Notes under the pieces: generated by a model
What the model saw: only the letters and a program-made list of their open reading frames with translations
The model's database searches: none
Told to the model about the DNA's origin: nothing
Part shown: in pieces, positions 1 to 8,355 of the stretch
Position numbering within the stretch: position 1 is the stretch's first letter
Layout: the number at the start of each line of letters is the position of its first letter
Translations under genes and position numbers: made by a program
Source of the DNA: Roseburia porci
Lineage (GTDB): Bacteria > Bacillota > Clostridia > Lachnospirales > Lachnospiraceae
Assembly (NCBI RefSeq): GCF_009695765.1
Contig: NZ_VUNI01000001.1
Coordinates: forward strand, 124,001-188,000
Direction of reading: 5' to 3'
Length of the DNA stretch: 64,000 bases

Positions 1-1
1 A

Positions 2-343
2 AGAGAACTGGAAGATGTATGTGACCATGTTGGAATTATGAACAAAGGAAGTATTATGATCGAACGGTCACTGATGGAACTTCAGGGAAATATCTCAAAG
101 GTCCAGATCGCATGCCAGACGGGAATGCCGAAAATGCCAAAGGAATTTGAAGTGTTACATATGTCCAATTCGGGAAGGGTATATACGATGATTGTGAAAG
201 GAAATCCAAAAGAGGTCGCACGGGCAGTTTCCGCAGAGGAAGACAATCTTGCAATTGTGGATATCCTTCCACTTACCCTGGAAGAAATTTTTATATATGA
301 GATGGGAGGTGCGGATTATGAAGTCAAAGACATTCTCTTTTAG
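2..343 (+). CDS. ABC transporter ATP-binding protein, C-terminal fragment
   Basis: The reading frame is open from the window edge, so the gene begins upstream and only its last 113 codons are seen. The first residues (ELEDVCDHVGIMNKG) match the segment just after the H-loop of ABC ATPases, where a 'CDHVGI-x-NKG' motif is usual, and the rest is the poorly conserved C-terminal tail found in exporter-type (ABC-2) ATPases. The Walker A, signature and Walker B motifs lie outside the window. It overlaps the downstream permease start by 26 bases, so the two are translationally coupled and should form one exporter. The substrate cannot be told from this fragment. Confidence 0.85.
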   Translation, partial: RELEDVCDHVGIMNKGSIMIERSLMELQGNISKVQIACQTGMPKMPKEFEVLHMSNSGRVYTMIVKGNPKEVARAVSAEEDNLAIVDILPLTLEEIFIYEMGGADYEVKDILF

Positions 344-2291
344 TAAGACCATTTTTCACAAAAATGCGACATTATACTGGCCTTTATGGGGGATTTATAC
401 ATTAATCCTTCAGTTGATACTGCCGTTGAGTCTGTGGGGAGGATTTCGCAATGCTTCACGCACTTTTCAGGGTGGACCGACAGTAGATGAGGCAAGGTTT
501 GAAGTATTGGCGAATGTATTGGAATTACAGCTCCCGATGTTTTTGGTGTTTGTAATGGCAGTTGTATTTGCAATGGCTTTTTTCAGTTATCTTTTTAATG
601 GAAGAAGCTCGAACATGATCCATGCACTTCCGGTTACAAGAGCAGATCTTTATGGAACCAATCTGATTACAGGTCTTGTGTTTCTGATCGTTCCGCAGGT
701 GATCGCATTTATGCTGAGTGTACTGGTATGTCTCGCTTATGGGGTGTCCAATGTACAATATCTGGGAATCTGGATTCTTGTAATGGCAGGTTTTTCCATT
801 GCATGCTATGGAATGGCTGTTCTTTGTGTAATGCTTACCGGACAGATGCTTGCAGTAGCAGCGTATTACGTGATCGGCAATTTTTTATATGTCGGAGTGA
901 GAACAATTGTTTCACTGATCATTTCAATATTTGCATTTGGAATTGACTATTCGGATGTGGTACAGGCGATTCATCTGGAGTTTTTATCTCCATTTTATTA
1001 TGCGTTTCGTCTGGTTAATTTTCACAAGAAAACAGAATGGGTCAATAACACTTATACCGCAGTAAGGGGAATCAGTTTCAGCGGTGCACATATCGTGGCT
1101 GGTTATACGCTCATGGGAGTAATGCTTTTTGTCCTGTCTTATTTCTTATATAAGAAAAGACAACTGGAATCCGCAGGAGACTTCCTGACATTTCCTGTTT
1201 TAAAACCAATTTTCCGTTGGGGTGTTGGTTTTTGCGGAAGTTTTTCTCTTGCATGCATGACAGCAGGAATTCTTATGACTATGAATATTGGTGAAGAATT
1301 GCCAATATTTATTGTAGGTATTATGATATATGGAATTGTGTTCTTTTATGTGGCAGAGATGCTGGTCCGCAAATCTTTTAGGGTATTCTGTAAAAAAAGA
1401 TGGGGCGAATGTGCGATATATACGGTATTTTTACTGGCGTCTTTTGGCTGTATGATGCTGACAGCTGGAAAAATTGAGAGTTTTTGTCCGGATCAGGACG
1501 ATGTTCAGACCGCATTTGTATATCTGGATTATCCAATCGAATATGAAACTGAAGATGTAAAACAGGTACTGGATCTGCAGAAACAGATTTTAAGTGACAG
1601 CAGGGAACTTAAGAAACAGGAGAGAGAATCGGATGAACAGGCAGTCATAGATATTCTTTATCGTACCAGTAAGGGAAACTGGATATCCCGTGAATATACG
1701 GTACCTCTTGATAGCGAACAGTTTGATTACGCAGCGCAGATCCAGAAAAAGGAGTTGGAAAAGGATCCGTTTATGAAACAGCTGGTGTGCTATGATTATG
1801 AGAATATTCAGATCAAAGGAGGCACACTGGAACGGTATGATCAGGATATGAACTATCAGGGAGACCGGGAGATCAGCCAGGAACAGGCGCAGAGCATTTA
1901 TGATGCACTTTGCAAAGATGCGGAAGAGGGAAGCCTGCAGAAGTATAATATGCCATATTGTGAAGAAGATGGTGAAGATGACGAAACACCGTATTCCTAT
2001 CAGCTATATCTTGAATACCAGCTTCCGGAAGGGGCTACCTATGAAAATATCTATGAGCGCTGTCAGAAAAATTCTGGATATTCCACCTCTGTTATGGAGA
2101 CCGCAAGAAAAGGGATTTATTCCAGCAGAACTGTTTATGATGCCGATGAAGACTCCGGTGGTTATGGACCGGTGCCATATTCTTACAAGAGAGATGGAAC
2201 GTGGACAATTCCTGTTTCAATTGGAAAAGAATGTACAAATACAATGCGGGCATTGATTGAAAATGGTGTCATCAGTTCAGAAGAACAATAG
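318..2291 (+). CDS. ABC-2 type exporter permease with large extracytoplasmic C-terminal domain
   Basis: A 657-residue membrane protein. The ATG at 318 is chosen because a GGGAGGT ribosome-binding site lies 8 bases upstream; the open frame extends further back but without a good signal. The first ~400 residues hold about ten hydrophobic segments in the style of ABC-2 permeases. After a last membrane segment near residue 405 comes a ~250-residue hydrophilic, acidic part that probably sits outside the membrane. It is coupled to the upstream ATPase by overlapping frames. Similar two-gene exporters occur in many Lachnospiraceae, often as antibiotic or peptide exporters, but nothing here identifies the substrate. 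No regulator is visible in the window. Confidence 0.8.
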   Translation: MKSKTFSFSKTIFHKNATLYWPLWGIYTLILQLILPLSLWGGFRNASRTFQGGPTVDEARFEVLANVLELQLPMFLVFVMAVVFAMAFFSYLFNGRSSNMIHALPVTRADLYGTNLITGLVFLIVPQVIAFMLSVLVCLAYGVSNVQYLGIWILVMAGFSIACYGMAVLCVMLTGQMLAVAAYYVIGNFLYVGVRTIVSLIISIFAFGIDYSDVVQAIHLEFLSPFYYAFRLVNFHKKTEWVNNTYTAVRGISFSGAHIVAGYTLMGVMLFVLSYFLYKKRQLESAGDFLTFPVLKPIFRWGVGFCGSFSLACMTAGILMTMNIGEELPIFIVGIMIYGIVFFYVAEMLVRKSFRVFCKKRWGECAIYTVFLLASFGCMMLTAGKIESFCPDQDDVQTAFVYLDYPIEYETEDVKQVLDLQKQILSDSRELKKQERESDEQAVIDILYRTSKGNWISREYTVPLDSEQFDYAAQIQKKELEKDPFMKQLVCYDYENIQIKGGTLERYDQDMNYQGDREISQEQAQSIYDALCKDAEEGSLQKYNMPYCEEDGEDDETPYSYQLYLEYQLPEGATYENIYERCQKNSGYSTSVMETARKGIYSSRTVYDADEDSGGYGPVPYSYKRDGTWTIPVSIGKECTNTMRALIENGVISSEEQ

Positions 2292-2320
2292 TTGTTATTC
2301 CTCTGCTTTTATAGTATTAT
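2292..2320 (+). promoter_or_regulatory. Sigma-A promoter for der operon
   Basis: TTGTTA (2292-2297), 17-base spacer, TATTAT (2315-2320). It starts right at the stop codon of the ABC permease and lies 39 bases before the der start. Confidence 0.6.
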
Positions 2321-2358
2321 ATATGGGAATCGCTGAAAAATTAGAAAGGGAGAGCAGA

Positions 2359-3684
2359 ATGAGTAAACCAGTTGTGGCTATAGTTGGCCGCCCAAACGTT
2401 GGAAAATCAACCCTCTTTAATACACTTGCAGGAGAACGTATTTCAATCGTGAAAGATACTCCGGGTGTAACAAGGGACCGTATATATGCAGATGTAACGT
2501 GGCTGAATTATAATTTTACCCTGATTGATACCGGTGGTATCGAACCGGAAAGCGGGGATGTAATTCTGTCGCAGATGAGAGAACAGGCAGAGATCGCAAT
2601 TGCAACAGCAGATGTTATCATGTTTATTACCGATGTACGTCAGGGATTGCAGGATGCAGATTCCAAAGTCGCAGATATGCTGCGCAGATCAAAGAAACCG
2701 GTTGTGCTTGTAGTCAATAAAGTAGACAGTTTTGAAAAATACATGGCAGATGTCTATGAATTTTATAATCTTGGAATCGGAGATCCGCATCCGGTATCGG
2801 CATCATCCATGCTCGGACTTGGAGATATGCTGGATGAAGTTGTAAAAAACTTCCCGGAAGGAGCCGGTCTTGAGGAAGAGGACGAAAGACCAAAGGTTGC
2901 GATCATTGGAAAACCAAATGTTGGAAAATCATCTCTGATCAACAGACTGGCGCAGGAAGACAGGGTAATCGTATCTGATGTTGCGGGAACAACCAGAGAT
3001 GCCATTGATACAGATATTAAATATAATGGAAAAGAATATGTTTTCATTGATACGGCTGGATTACGGCGCAAGAATAAGATTAAAGAAGAAATTGAGCGTT
3101 ACAGTATTATCCGTGCGGTGACAGCAGTTGAGAAATCCGATGTAGTCATTATTGTGATCGACGCAACAGAGGGTGTTACAGAACAGGATGCAAAGATCGC
3201 AGGAATTGCGCACGAAAGAGGAAAAGGCATTATTATTGCAGTAAATAAATGGGATGCGATCGAAAAGGATAATACAACTGTGAAGAAGCACACAGAGAAG
3301 ATCCGGCAGATCCTTAGTTTTATGCCATATGCGGAGATCCTTTTTATCTCTGTAAAGTCAGGTCAGCGTGTGAACAAATTGTTTGATCTCATTGATGTTG
3401 TGATCGAGAACAATTCTATGAGAGTCCAGACCGGTGTATTAAATGAGATCGTAGCAGAGGCAGTTGCAATGCAGCAGCCACCATCCGATAAGGGAAAACG
3501 TCTGAAGATCTATTACATTACACAGGTTGCGGTGAAACCACCGACATTTGTTATTTTTGTAAACGATAAGGAACTGATGCATTTTTCATATACCAGATAT
3601 CTGGAAAACCGTATCCGGGATACCTTTGGTTTTCGTGGAACAGCACTAAAGTTCATAATCAGGGAACGAAAGGAAGATAAATAA
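2359..3684 (+). CDS. der: Ribosome biogenesis GTPase Der (EngA)
   Basis: Der is an essential GTPase with two GTPase domains in tandem that acts in assembly of the 50S ribosomal subunit. Both P-loops are visible: GRPNVGKS near residue 10 and GKPNVGKS near residue 185. Each is followed by its DTxG element (DTGG, DTAG) and NKxD element (NKVD, NKWD). The C-terminal ~90 residues form the KH-like domain. The product is 441 residues, normal for the family. The start at 2359 ([10 protein letters not shown]) follows an AAAGGGAG site; the upstream extension of the frame lacks family similarity. It leads an operon with plsY, gpsA and dut; the plsY start codon abuts its stop codon. Confidence 0.97.
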   Translation: MSKPVVAIVGRPNVGKSTLFNTLAGERISIVKDTPGVTRDRIYADVTWLNYNFTLIDTGGIEPESGDVILSQMREQAEIAIATADVIMFITDVRQGLQDADSKVADMLRRSKKPVVLVVNKVDSFEKYMADVYEFYNLGIGDPHPVSASSMLGLGDMLDEVVKNFPEGAGLEEEDERPKVAIIGKPNVGKSSLINRLAQEDRVIVSDVAGTTRDAIDTDIKYNGKEYVFIDTAGLRRKNKIKEEIERYSIIRAVTAVEKSDVVIIVIDATEGVTEQDAKIAGIAHERGKGIIIAVNKWDAIEKDNTTVKKHTEKIRQILSFMPYAEILFISVKSGQRVNKLFDLIDVVIENNSMRVQTGVLNEIVAEAVAMQQPPSDKGKRLKIYYITQVAVKPPTFVIFVNDKELMHFSYTRYLENRIRDTFGFRGTALKFIIRERKEDK

Positions 3685-4329
3685 ATGATAGCTGCACGTT
3701 TGATCGTACTTGTAATTGGTTATTTTCTTGGGACATTTCAGACGGGATACATTTATGGAAAGAGCAAGGGGGTAGATATCCGTCAGCATGGAAGCGGTAA
3801 TTCGGGAACAACAAATACGCTTCGTACCCTCGGCTGGAAGGCGGGAGCAATTACATTTGCAGGGGATTTGTGTAAGGCAATCCTCGCAGTTGTAATTGCG
3901 CATTTTCTATTTGTCAACCGTTATCCGGATGCGGTGAAGGTACTTGAAATGTACGCTGGATTTGGTGCGGTTCTTGGACATAATTTTCCTTTTTATCTGA
4001 AGTTTAAGGGTGGAAAAGGAATCGCATGCACAGCTGGTGTGATACTGACCGTGTGTCCTCTGGCAGTACCGGTGTGCCTGGGATTATTTATTGTCCTTGT
4101 CGGAATTACGAGATATGTGTCTCTTGGTTCAATCTGTATGCTGATTGCATTTTTGATTCAGGTCATATTGTTTAATCATATGGGAATGTTACATATTGGA
4201 GCAGACTGGATTATGGAGTTTGACATTCTGACCGTTTGTTTTGCAGCAATGGGAATCTGGAGACACCGTGCAAATATTGTACGTCTGTTAAACGGAACAG
4301 AAAATAAATTTGGACAGAAAGCGAAATAA
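3685..4329 (+). CDS. plsY: Glycerol-3-phosphate acyltransferase PlsY
   Basis: PlsY is a membrane enzyme that moves the acyl group from acyl-phosphate to glycerol-3-phosphate, giving lysophosphatidic acid, the first step of phospholipid synthesis in Gram-positive bacteria. The 214-residue product shows family signatures: an N-terminal GYFLGTFQTGYIYGK segment, the HGSGNSGTTN motif that binds phosphate, and the FKGGKG motif in the second conserved loop. Five or more hydrophobic segments are present. The ATG directly follows the der stop codon (TAAATG), so the genes are cotranscribed. gpsA next door makes the glycerol-3-phosphate that PlsY uses, a common pairing. Confidence 0.96.
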   Translation: MIAARLIVLVIGYFLGTFQTGYIYGKSKGVDIRQHGSGNSGTTNTLRTLGWKAGAITFAGDLCKAILAVVIAHFLFVNRYPDAVKVLEMYAGFGAVLGHNFPFYLKFKGGKGIACTAGVILTVCPLAVPVCLGLFIVLVGITRYVSLGSICMLIAFLIQVILFNHMGMLHIGADWIMEFDILTVCFAAMGIWRHRANIVRLLNGTENKFGQKAK

Positions 4330-4333
4330 TGAA

Positions 4334-5347
4334 ATGGAGAAGATAGGTGTAATTGGAGCAGGCAGCTGGGGAACCGCATTATCCCTTGTCCTTGCGAATA
4401 ACGGAAAAAAGGTCACATTGTGGTCAATCGTTGAATCAGAGATCGCAATGTTAAAGGAAAAACATGAACACGCAGATAAGCTTCCGGGAGTTATTTTGCC
4501 GGAAAGCATTACATTTACCACAGAATTGAAAGAGACAATTGAAGCGTCTGAGATGCTGATCCTTGCGGTCCCTTCGGTATTTACCCGGAGCACGGCTAAG
4601 ATGATGGCTCCTTTTGTAAAAGAAGGGCAGATCATAGTCTGCGTGGCCAAAGGCATTGAAGAGGATACTTTGATGACACTCTCGGATATTGTAGAGGAAG
4701 AGATTCCGTGTGCGGATGTTGCTGTTATGTGTGGACCTTCTCATGCAGAGGAAGTTGGAATCGGACTGCCGACAACCGTTGTTGCGGGAGCGAAGACAAG
4801 AAAGACGGCAGAATGCATACAGGATACATTTATGAATGAAGTGTTCCGTGTATATACGAGTCCGGATATTCTTGGAATGGAACTTGGTGGTGCTTTAAAG
4901 AATGTTATCGCACTTGCAGCGGGAATGGCAGACGGTCTCGGATATGGAGATAATACAAAGGCGGCGCTGATTACAAGAGGAATCACTGAAATCGGACGGC
5001 TGGCTATGAAAATGGGCGCAAGAAATGAGACAATCTTCGGACTTACCGGAATCGGGGATCTGATCGTTACCTGCGAAAGCAAACACAGCAGAAACCGGAA
5101 AGCAGGAATGCTGATGGGACAGGGATATACCATGGAAGAAGCAACCAAAGAAGTGAAGATGGTTGTAGAAGGCATTTATTCAGCAAAAGCAGCTCTGGCA
5201 CTTGCTGACCGGTGTGATGTGGAACTCCCGATTATTCGGGAAGTGAACCGGGTATTGTTTGAAAACAAACCGGCGAAAGAAGCAGTTTCGGATCTTATGC
5301 TCCGCGACAAGAGAGTGGAAAATGAGATCCTTGACTGGGAGGTATAG
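4334..5347 (+). CDS. gpsA: NAD(P)H-dependent glycerol-3-phosphate dehydrogenase
   Basis: GpsA reduces dihydroxyacetone phosphate to sn-glycerol-3-phosphate for phospholipid synthesis. The N-terminal GAGSWGTAL motif is the dinucleotide-binding loop. Further family motifs are CGPSHAEEV, the GGALKN stretch with the catalytic lysine, GLTGIGDLIVTC, and SRNRKAG. The chosen ATG gives 337 residues, the usual length; a TTG at 4310 would add eight residues and overlap plsY. The start lies four bases after the plsY stop codon, so translation is probably coupled. The ribosome-binding site is weak (GGACAGAAAG inside the plsY end), which fits coupling. Confidence 0.96.
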   Translation: MEKIGVIGAGSWGTALSLVLANNGKKVTLWSIVESEIAMLKEKHEHADKLPGVILPESITFTTELKETIEASEMLILAVPSVFTRSTAKMMAPFVKEGQIIVCVAKGIEEDTLMTLSDIVEEEIPCADVAVMCGPSHAEEVGIGLPTTVVAGAKTRKTAECIQDTFMNEVFRVYTSPDILGMELGGALKNVIALAAGMADGLGYGDNTKAALITRGITEIGRLAMKMGARNETIFGLTGIGDLIVTCESKHSRNRKAGMLMGQGYTMEEATKEVKMVVEGIYSAKAALALADRCDVELPIIREVNRVLFENKPAKEAVSDLMLRDKRVENEILDWEV

Positions 5348-5356
5348 GAGATACAG

Positions 5357-5791
5357 ATGGAAACAATTCGCATCAAATATTTTACAGACGCAATCGAAAA
5401 GCTGGATTATATTGAAGGAAAATCAGACTGGATCGATCTGCGTGCATCAGAGGAAGTAGAACTGAAAGCGGGAGAGTATAAGATGATCCCGCTTGGGGTG
5501 GCAATGGAACTGCCAGAGGGATATGAGGCACATATTGCACCAAGAAGTTCAACATTTAAGAACTGGGGATTACTTCAGACAAACAGCGTCGGAGTGGTTG
5601 ATGGTTCCTACTGCGGAGACAATGATATGTGGAGAATGCCGGTTTATGCGACAAGAGATACGGTAATCCATGTAAATGACAGGGTAGCACAGTTTCGGAT
5701 TGTGGAAAATCAGCCAAAGATTATATTTGAGGAAGTAAAAAGCCTTGGTCATGCTGACAGAGGCGGATTTGGAAGCACTGGTGTAAAATAA
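5357..5791 (+). CDS. dut: dUTP diphosphatase (trimeric dUTPase family)
   Basis: dUTPase hydrolyses dUTP to dUMP and pyrophosphate, keeping uracil out of DNA and supplying dUMP for thymidylate. All five motifs of the trimeric family can be read: AGEYKMIPLGVAM (1), APRSSTF (2), GVVDGSYCGD with the catalytic aspartate (3), NDRVAQFRI (4) and the C-terminal RGGFGSTG that closes over the active site (5). At 144 residues the length is typical. It has a TAGGAG site and starts nine bases after gpsA, as the last gene of the der operon; a strong terminator follows. Its place next to phospholipid genes looks like operon convenience and not shared function. Confidence 0.95.
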   Translation: METIRIKYFTDAIEKLDYIEGKSDWIDLRASEEVELKAGEYKMIPLGVAMELPEGYEAHIAPRSSTFKNWGLLQTNSVGVVDGSYCGDNDMWRMPVYATRDTVIHVNDRVAQFRIVENQPKIIFEEVKSLGHADRGGFGSTGVK

Positions 5792-5800
5792 ACGAAAGAA

Positions 5801-5846
5801 AAACAGGGCTGATCCGGGAATATATCCGGGATCAGCCCTGTTTCGT
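5801..5846 (+). terminator. Intrinsic terminator after dut
   Basis: A 15-bp perfect stem (5801-5815 with 5829-5843) around a 13-base loop, with a T-rich end. It closes the der-plsY-gpsA-dut operon. Confidence 0.85.
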
Positions 5847-5874
5847 TAAAATGACAAAGAAGAGGAAAAAATCT

Positions 5875-5918
5875 TTGGCACTTTGCCAATAGGCAAGATG
5901 GGGCATGTCATGTATTAT
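5875..5918 (+). promoter_or_regulatory. Putative operator palindrome and promoter for msmK
   Basis: TTGGCA-CTT-TGCCAA (5875-5889) is a perfect inverted repeat with 6-base arms. It is followed by a plausible promoter, TAGGCA (5890-5895), 17 bases, TATTAT (5913-5918). The palindrome sits directly upstream of the -35 box, which suits a regulator site; the regulator is unknown. Confidence 0.4.
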
Positions 5919-5986
5919 AAATATATCAAATGAGTCCGGCAGGACGAACAATACTACAAGAAAGACACTCAGGGAGGTTTTTTAAA

Positions 5987-7099
5987 ATGGCAAGTTTATC
6001 ATTAAAGAACATTTGCAAAGTATACTCTAACGGTTTTGAAGCTGTTAAAGATTTCAACCTTGAAGTTGAAGACAAAGAATTCATCATTTTCGTAGGACCA
6101 TCAGGATGTGGTAAATCTACTACATTACGTATGATCGCTGGTCTGGAAGAGATTTCTTCCGGTGAACTGATCATCGACGGAAAACTTATGAACGATGTTG
6201 AGCCAAAAGACAGAGATATCGCAATGGTATTCCAGAACTACGCATTATATCCACATATGACTGTATTTGATAATATGGCATTCGGATTAAAATTAAGAAA
6301 AGTACCAAAGGATGAGATTAAGAAAAAAGTTGAGGAAGCAGCAAGAATCCTTGACCTTGAGAAATTATTAGATCGTAAACCAAAGGCTTTATCTGGTGGA
6401 CAGAGACAGCGTGTTGCCATGGGACGTGCAATTGTACGTAATCCTAAAGTATTCCTTATGGATGAGCCTTTATCAAACCTGGATGCAAAACTTCGTGTAC
6501 AGATGAGATCTGAGATCGCTTCATTACATAACAGATTAGGTGCTACAATCATTTACGTAACACATGATCAGACAGAGGCTATGACACTGGGAACAAGAAT
6601 CGTTGTATTAAAAGATGGTGTTATCCAGCAGGTTGATTCTCCACAGAAATTATACAATGAGCCAGATAACTTATTCGTTGCTGGATTCATCGGATCTCCA
6701 CAGATGAACTTCATTGATGCTGACTGCATCGTTGAAGGAGCAAAAGCTTCCCTGAAATTTGACAAACATGTTGTTGAATTACCAGAAGAGAAAGCTAAGA
6801 AATTAATCGATGGCGGATATGCTGGAAAGAAAGTTGTTTTAGGTATCAGACCAGAAGATATCAGCGATGATCCGGAAGTAATCGAGAAAGCTGGAGACAA
6901 CACAGTTGATGTTGAGATTACAGGATATGAGTTATTAGGTGCAGAAGTATTACTGTACTACACAATTGCTGGTGCAAACATGACAGCAAGAGTTGCTTCT
7001 AATACTCCAGCTCGTATGGGTGACAAGGTTAAACTTGCTTTCGATCCTAAGAAGATTCATGTTTTCGACAAAGAAACAGAATTGACAATTACAAACTAG
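5987..7099 (+). CDS. msmK: Sugar ABC importer ATP-binding protein (MsmK/UgpC type)
   Basis: ATPase subunit of the carbohydrate uptake (CUT1) ABC family, working on the inner face of the membrane. The ABC domain fills residues 1-235: Walker A GPSGCGKST, Q-loop FQNYALYPH, signature LSGGQRQR, Walker B VFLMDEP and the H-loop THDQTEA. A C-terminal TOBE-like regulatory domain follows, giving 370 residues in all. The AGGGAGG site fixes the start at 5987. It stands alone, with its own promoter and terminator, and no binding protein or permease gene is near. In Gram-positive bacteria such lone ATPases (MsmK) serve several sugar importers; that this one is shared is inferred. Codon choice (many TTA, ACA, GTT) suggests high expression. 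Confidence 0.92.
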   Translation: MASLSLKNICKVYSNGFEAVKDFNLEVEDKEFIIFVGPSGCGKSTTLRMIAGLEEISSGELIIDGKLMNDVEPKDRDIAMVFQNYALYPHMTVFDNMAFGLKLRKVPKDEIKKKVEEAARILDLEKLLDRKPKALSGGQRQRVAMGRAIVRNPKVFLMDEPLSNLDAKLRVQMRSEIASLHNRLGATIIYVTHDQTEAMTLGTRIVVLKDGVIQQVDSPQKLYNEPDNLFVAGFIGSPQMNFIDADCIVEGAKASLKFDKHVVELPEEKAKKLIDGGYAGKKVVLGIRPEDISDDPEVIEKAGDNTVDVEITGYELLGAEVLLYYTIAGANMTARVASNTPARMGDKVKLAFDPKKIHVFDKETELTITN

Positions 7100-7129
7100 T
7101 CAGATAGAATTAAATAGTTGTAAATAATG

Positions 7130-7162
7130 AAACTGGGTGTGAGTATTTACACCCAGTTTTCT
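7130..7162 (+). terminator. Intrinsic terminator after msmK
   Basis: An 11-bp perfect stem (7130-7140 with 7149-7159) with an 8-base loop and a T-tract. Confidence 0.85.
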
Positions 7163-7172
7163 AGTGTAAAAC

Positions 7173-7201
7173 TTGCAAACAAATGTTCGGTATGTTATAA
7201 A
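7173..7201 (+). promoter_or_regulatory. Sigma-A promoter for the regulator/topoisomerase/folate operon
   Basis: TTGCAA (7173-7178), 17-base spacer, TATAAA (7196-7201), 45 bases before the start codon at 7247. Confidence 0.6.
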
Positions 7202-7246
7202 TAAAAGTAATGGTTGCAATCAGATGGATTAACAGGAGAGGTCGAT

Positions 7247-8335
7247 ATGCTATCACATCAGAAATTACAAAATACCTTAGATGAAATGAAAGAAATTACC
7301 AAGATGGACATGCTGTTATTTAACAGCAAAGGAAAAGAGGTTGCTGCGACAGCTGATACAGAAGTGCAGCTGGAGACGGTCGTACAGGATTTTTGCCATT
7401 CGATGGCAGATCAGCAGACATTTCAGCAGTATCAGTTTTTTAAGATCGTGATCGAGAACGATACCGAGTATGTACTCATTCTGCAGGAAACAGGCGAGAT
7501 CGCGTACACGATAGGAAGAATGGCTGTGTGTCAGATCCGGAATCTTGTTATGAGTTCGGTAGAACAGTTTGACCGTAATAATTTTATTCAGAATGTTCTC
7601 CTTGGAAATATGTTGATTGTGGATATTTTTGCAAAAGCAAGAAAGCTTCATATTGAGCAGAGTCCAAGGGTTGTATTTGTGATTGATACCGGAAGGAAAG
7701 GGAATGATGATGCAATGGAGCTTGTCAAGAACCTTTCCAATGTAAAAACTAAGGATTTTGTTACCAGCGTAGATGAACACAGTGTCGTTCTGGTGAAGGA
7801 TGTTTCGGATATCCCGGAAGGCGAACTGGAAGAAGGGCTGGATGAGATTGCAAAGCTCCTTGTGGATAATCTTCACATGGAGGCGATGATCAAGGTACGT
7901 GTGGGTTATGGCAATGTGGTAACCCAGATTCCAGCGATCACAGATTCTTTCCAGGAAGCAAAGATGGCACTTGAAGTAGGAAGAGTATTCTATGCAGAAT
8001 GTGATACAATCTCCTATGGCAGACTTGGAATCGGACGTCTGATCTATCAGCTTCCGATGAGTTTATGTGAGATGTTTATCAAAGAAGTATTTGGAGATAA
8101 GATTCCCGAAGTACTGGATGATGAAGAGGCGATGTCCACAATCAATAAGTTTTTCGAGAATAACCTGAATATTTCTGAAACAGCGAGACAATTATATGTA
8201 CATAGGAATACACTTGTGTACAGACTGGAACGGATTGAGAAGTCTATCGGACTGGATATCCGTACATTTGATGATGCTATGACGTTCCGTATTGCGGTAA
8301 TGGTTCTGGCACATATGAGAGACCAGAAGAAGTAG
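7247..8335 (+). CDS. CdaR/PucR-family helix-turn-helix regulator
   Basis: A 362-residue putative transcription regulator. The last ~60 residues (NNLNISETARQLYVHRNTL and onward) are the PucR-type C-terminal helix-turn-helix, as in CdaR and related sugar-diacid regulators. The middle, about residues 120-290, resembles the GGDEF-like region of that family, and the N-terminus may be a sensor domain. No membrane segment is seen. The start at 7247 follows AGGAGAGG; a TTG at 7214 lacks a site. It lies just after msmK behind a terminator and its own promoter, and 20 bases before the topoisomerase pair. A link to sugar uptake is tempting but only positional. Confidence 0.75.
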   Translation: MLSHQKLQNTLDEMKEITKMDMLLFNSKGKEVAATADTEVQLETVVQDFCHSMADQQTFQQYQFFKIVIENDTEYVLILQETGEIAYTIGRMAVCQIRNLVMSSVEQFDRNNFIQNVLLGNMLIVDIFAKARKLHIEQSPRVVFVIDTGRKGNDDAMELVKNLSNVKTKDFVTSVDEHSVVLVKDVSDIPEGELEEGLDEIAKLLVDNLHMEAMIKVRVGYGNVVTQIPAITDSFQEAKMALEVGRVFYAECDTISYGRLGIGRLIYQLPMSLCEMFIKEVFGDKIPEVLDDEEAMSTINKFFENNLNISETARQLYVHRNTLVYRLERIEKSIGLDIRTFDDAMTFRIAVMVLAHMRDQKK

Positions 8336-8355
8336 AAAAGGAGCAACAGGTAAGT

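Noticed and set aside
155-352. Many open frames on the - strand overlapping + genes throughout the window
   Set aside because: They lie inside well-identified genes, lack ribosome-binding sites and show no family similarity; they are shadows of the + strand codon pattern.
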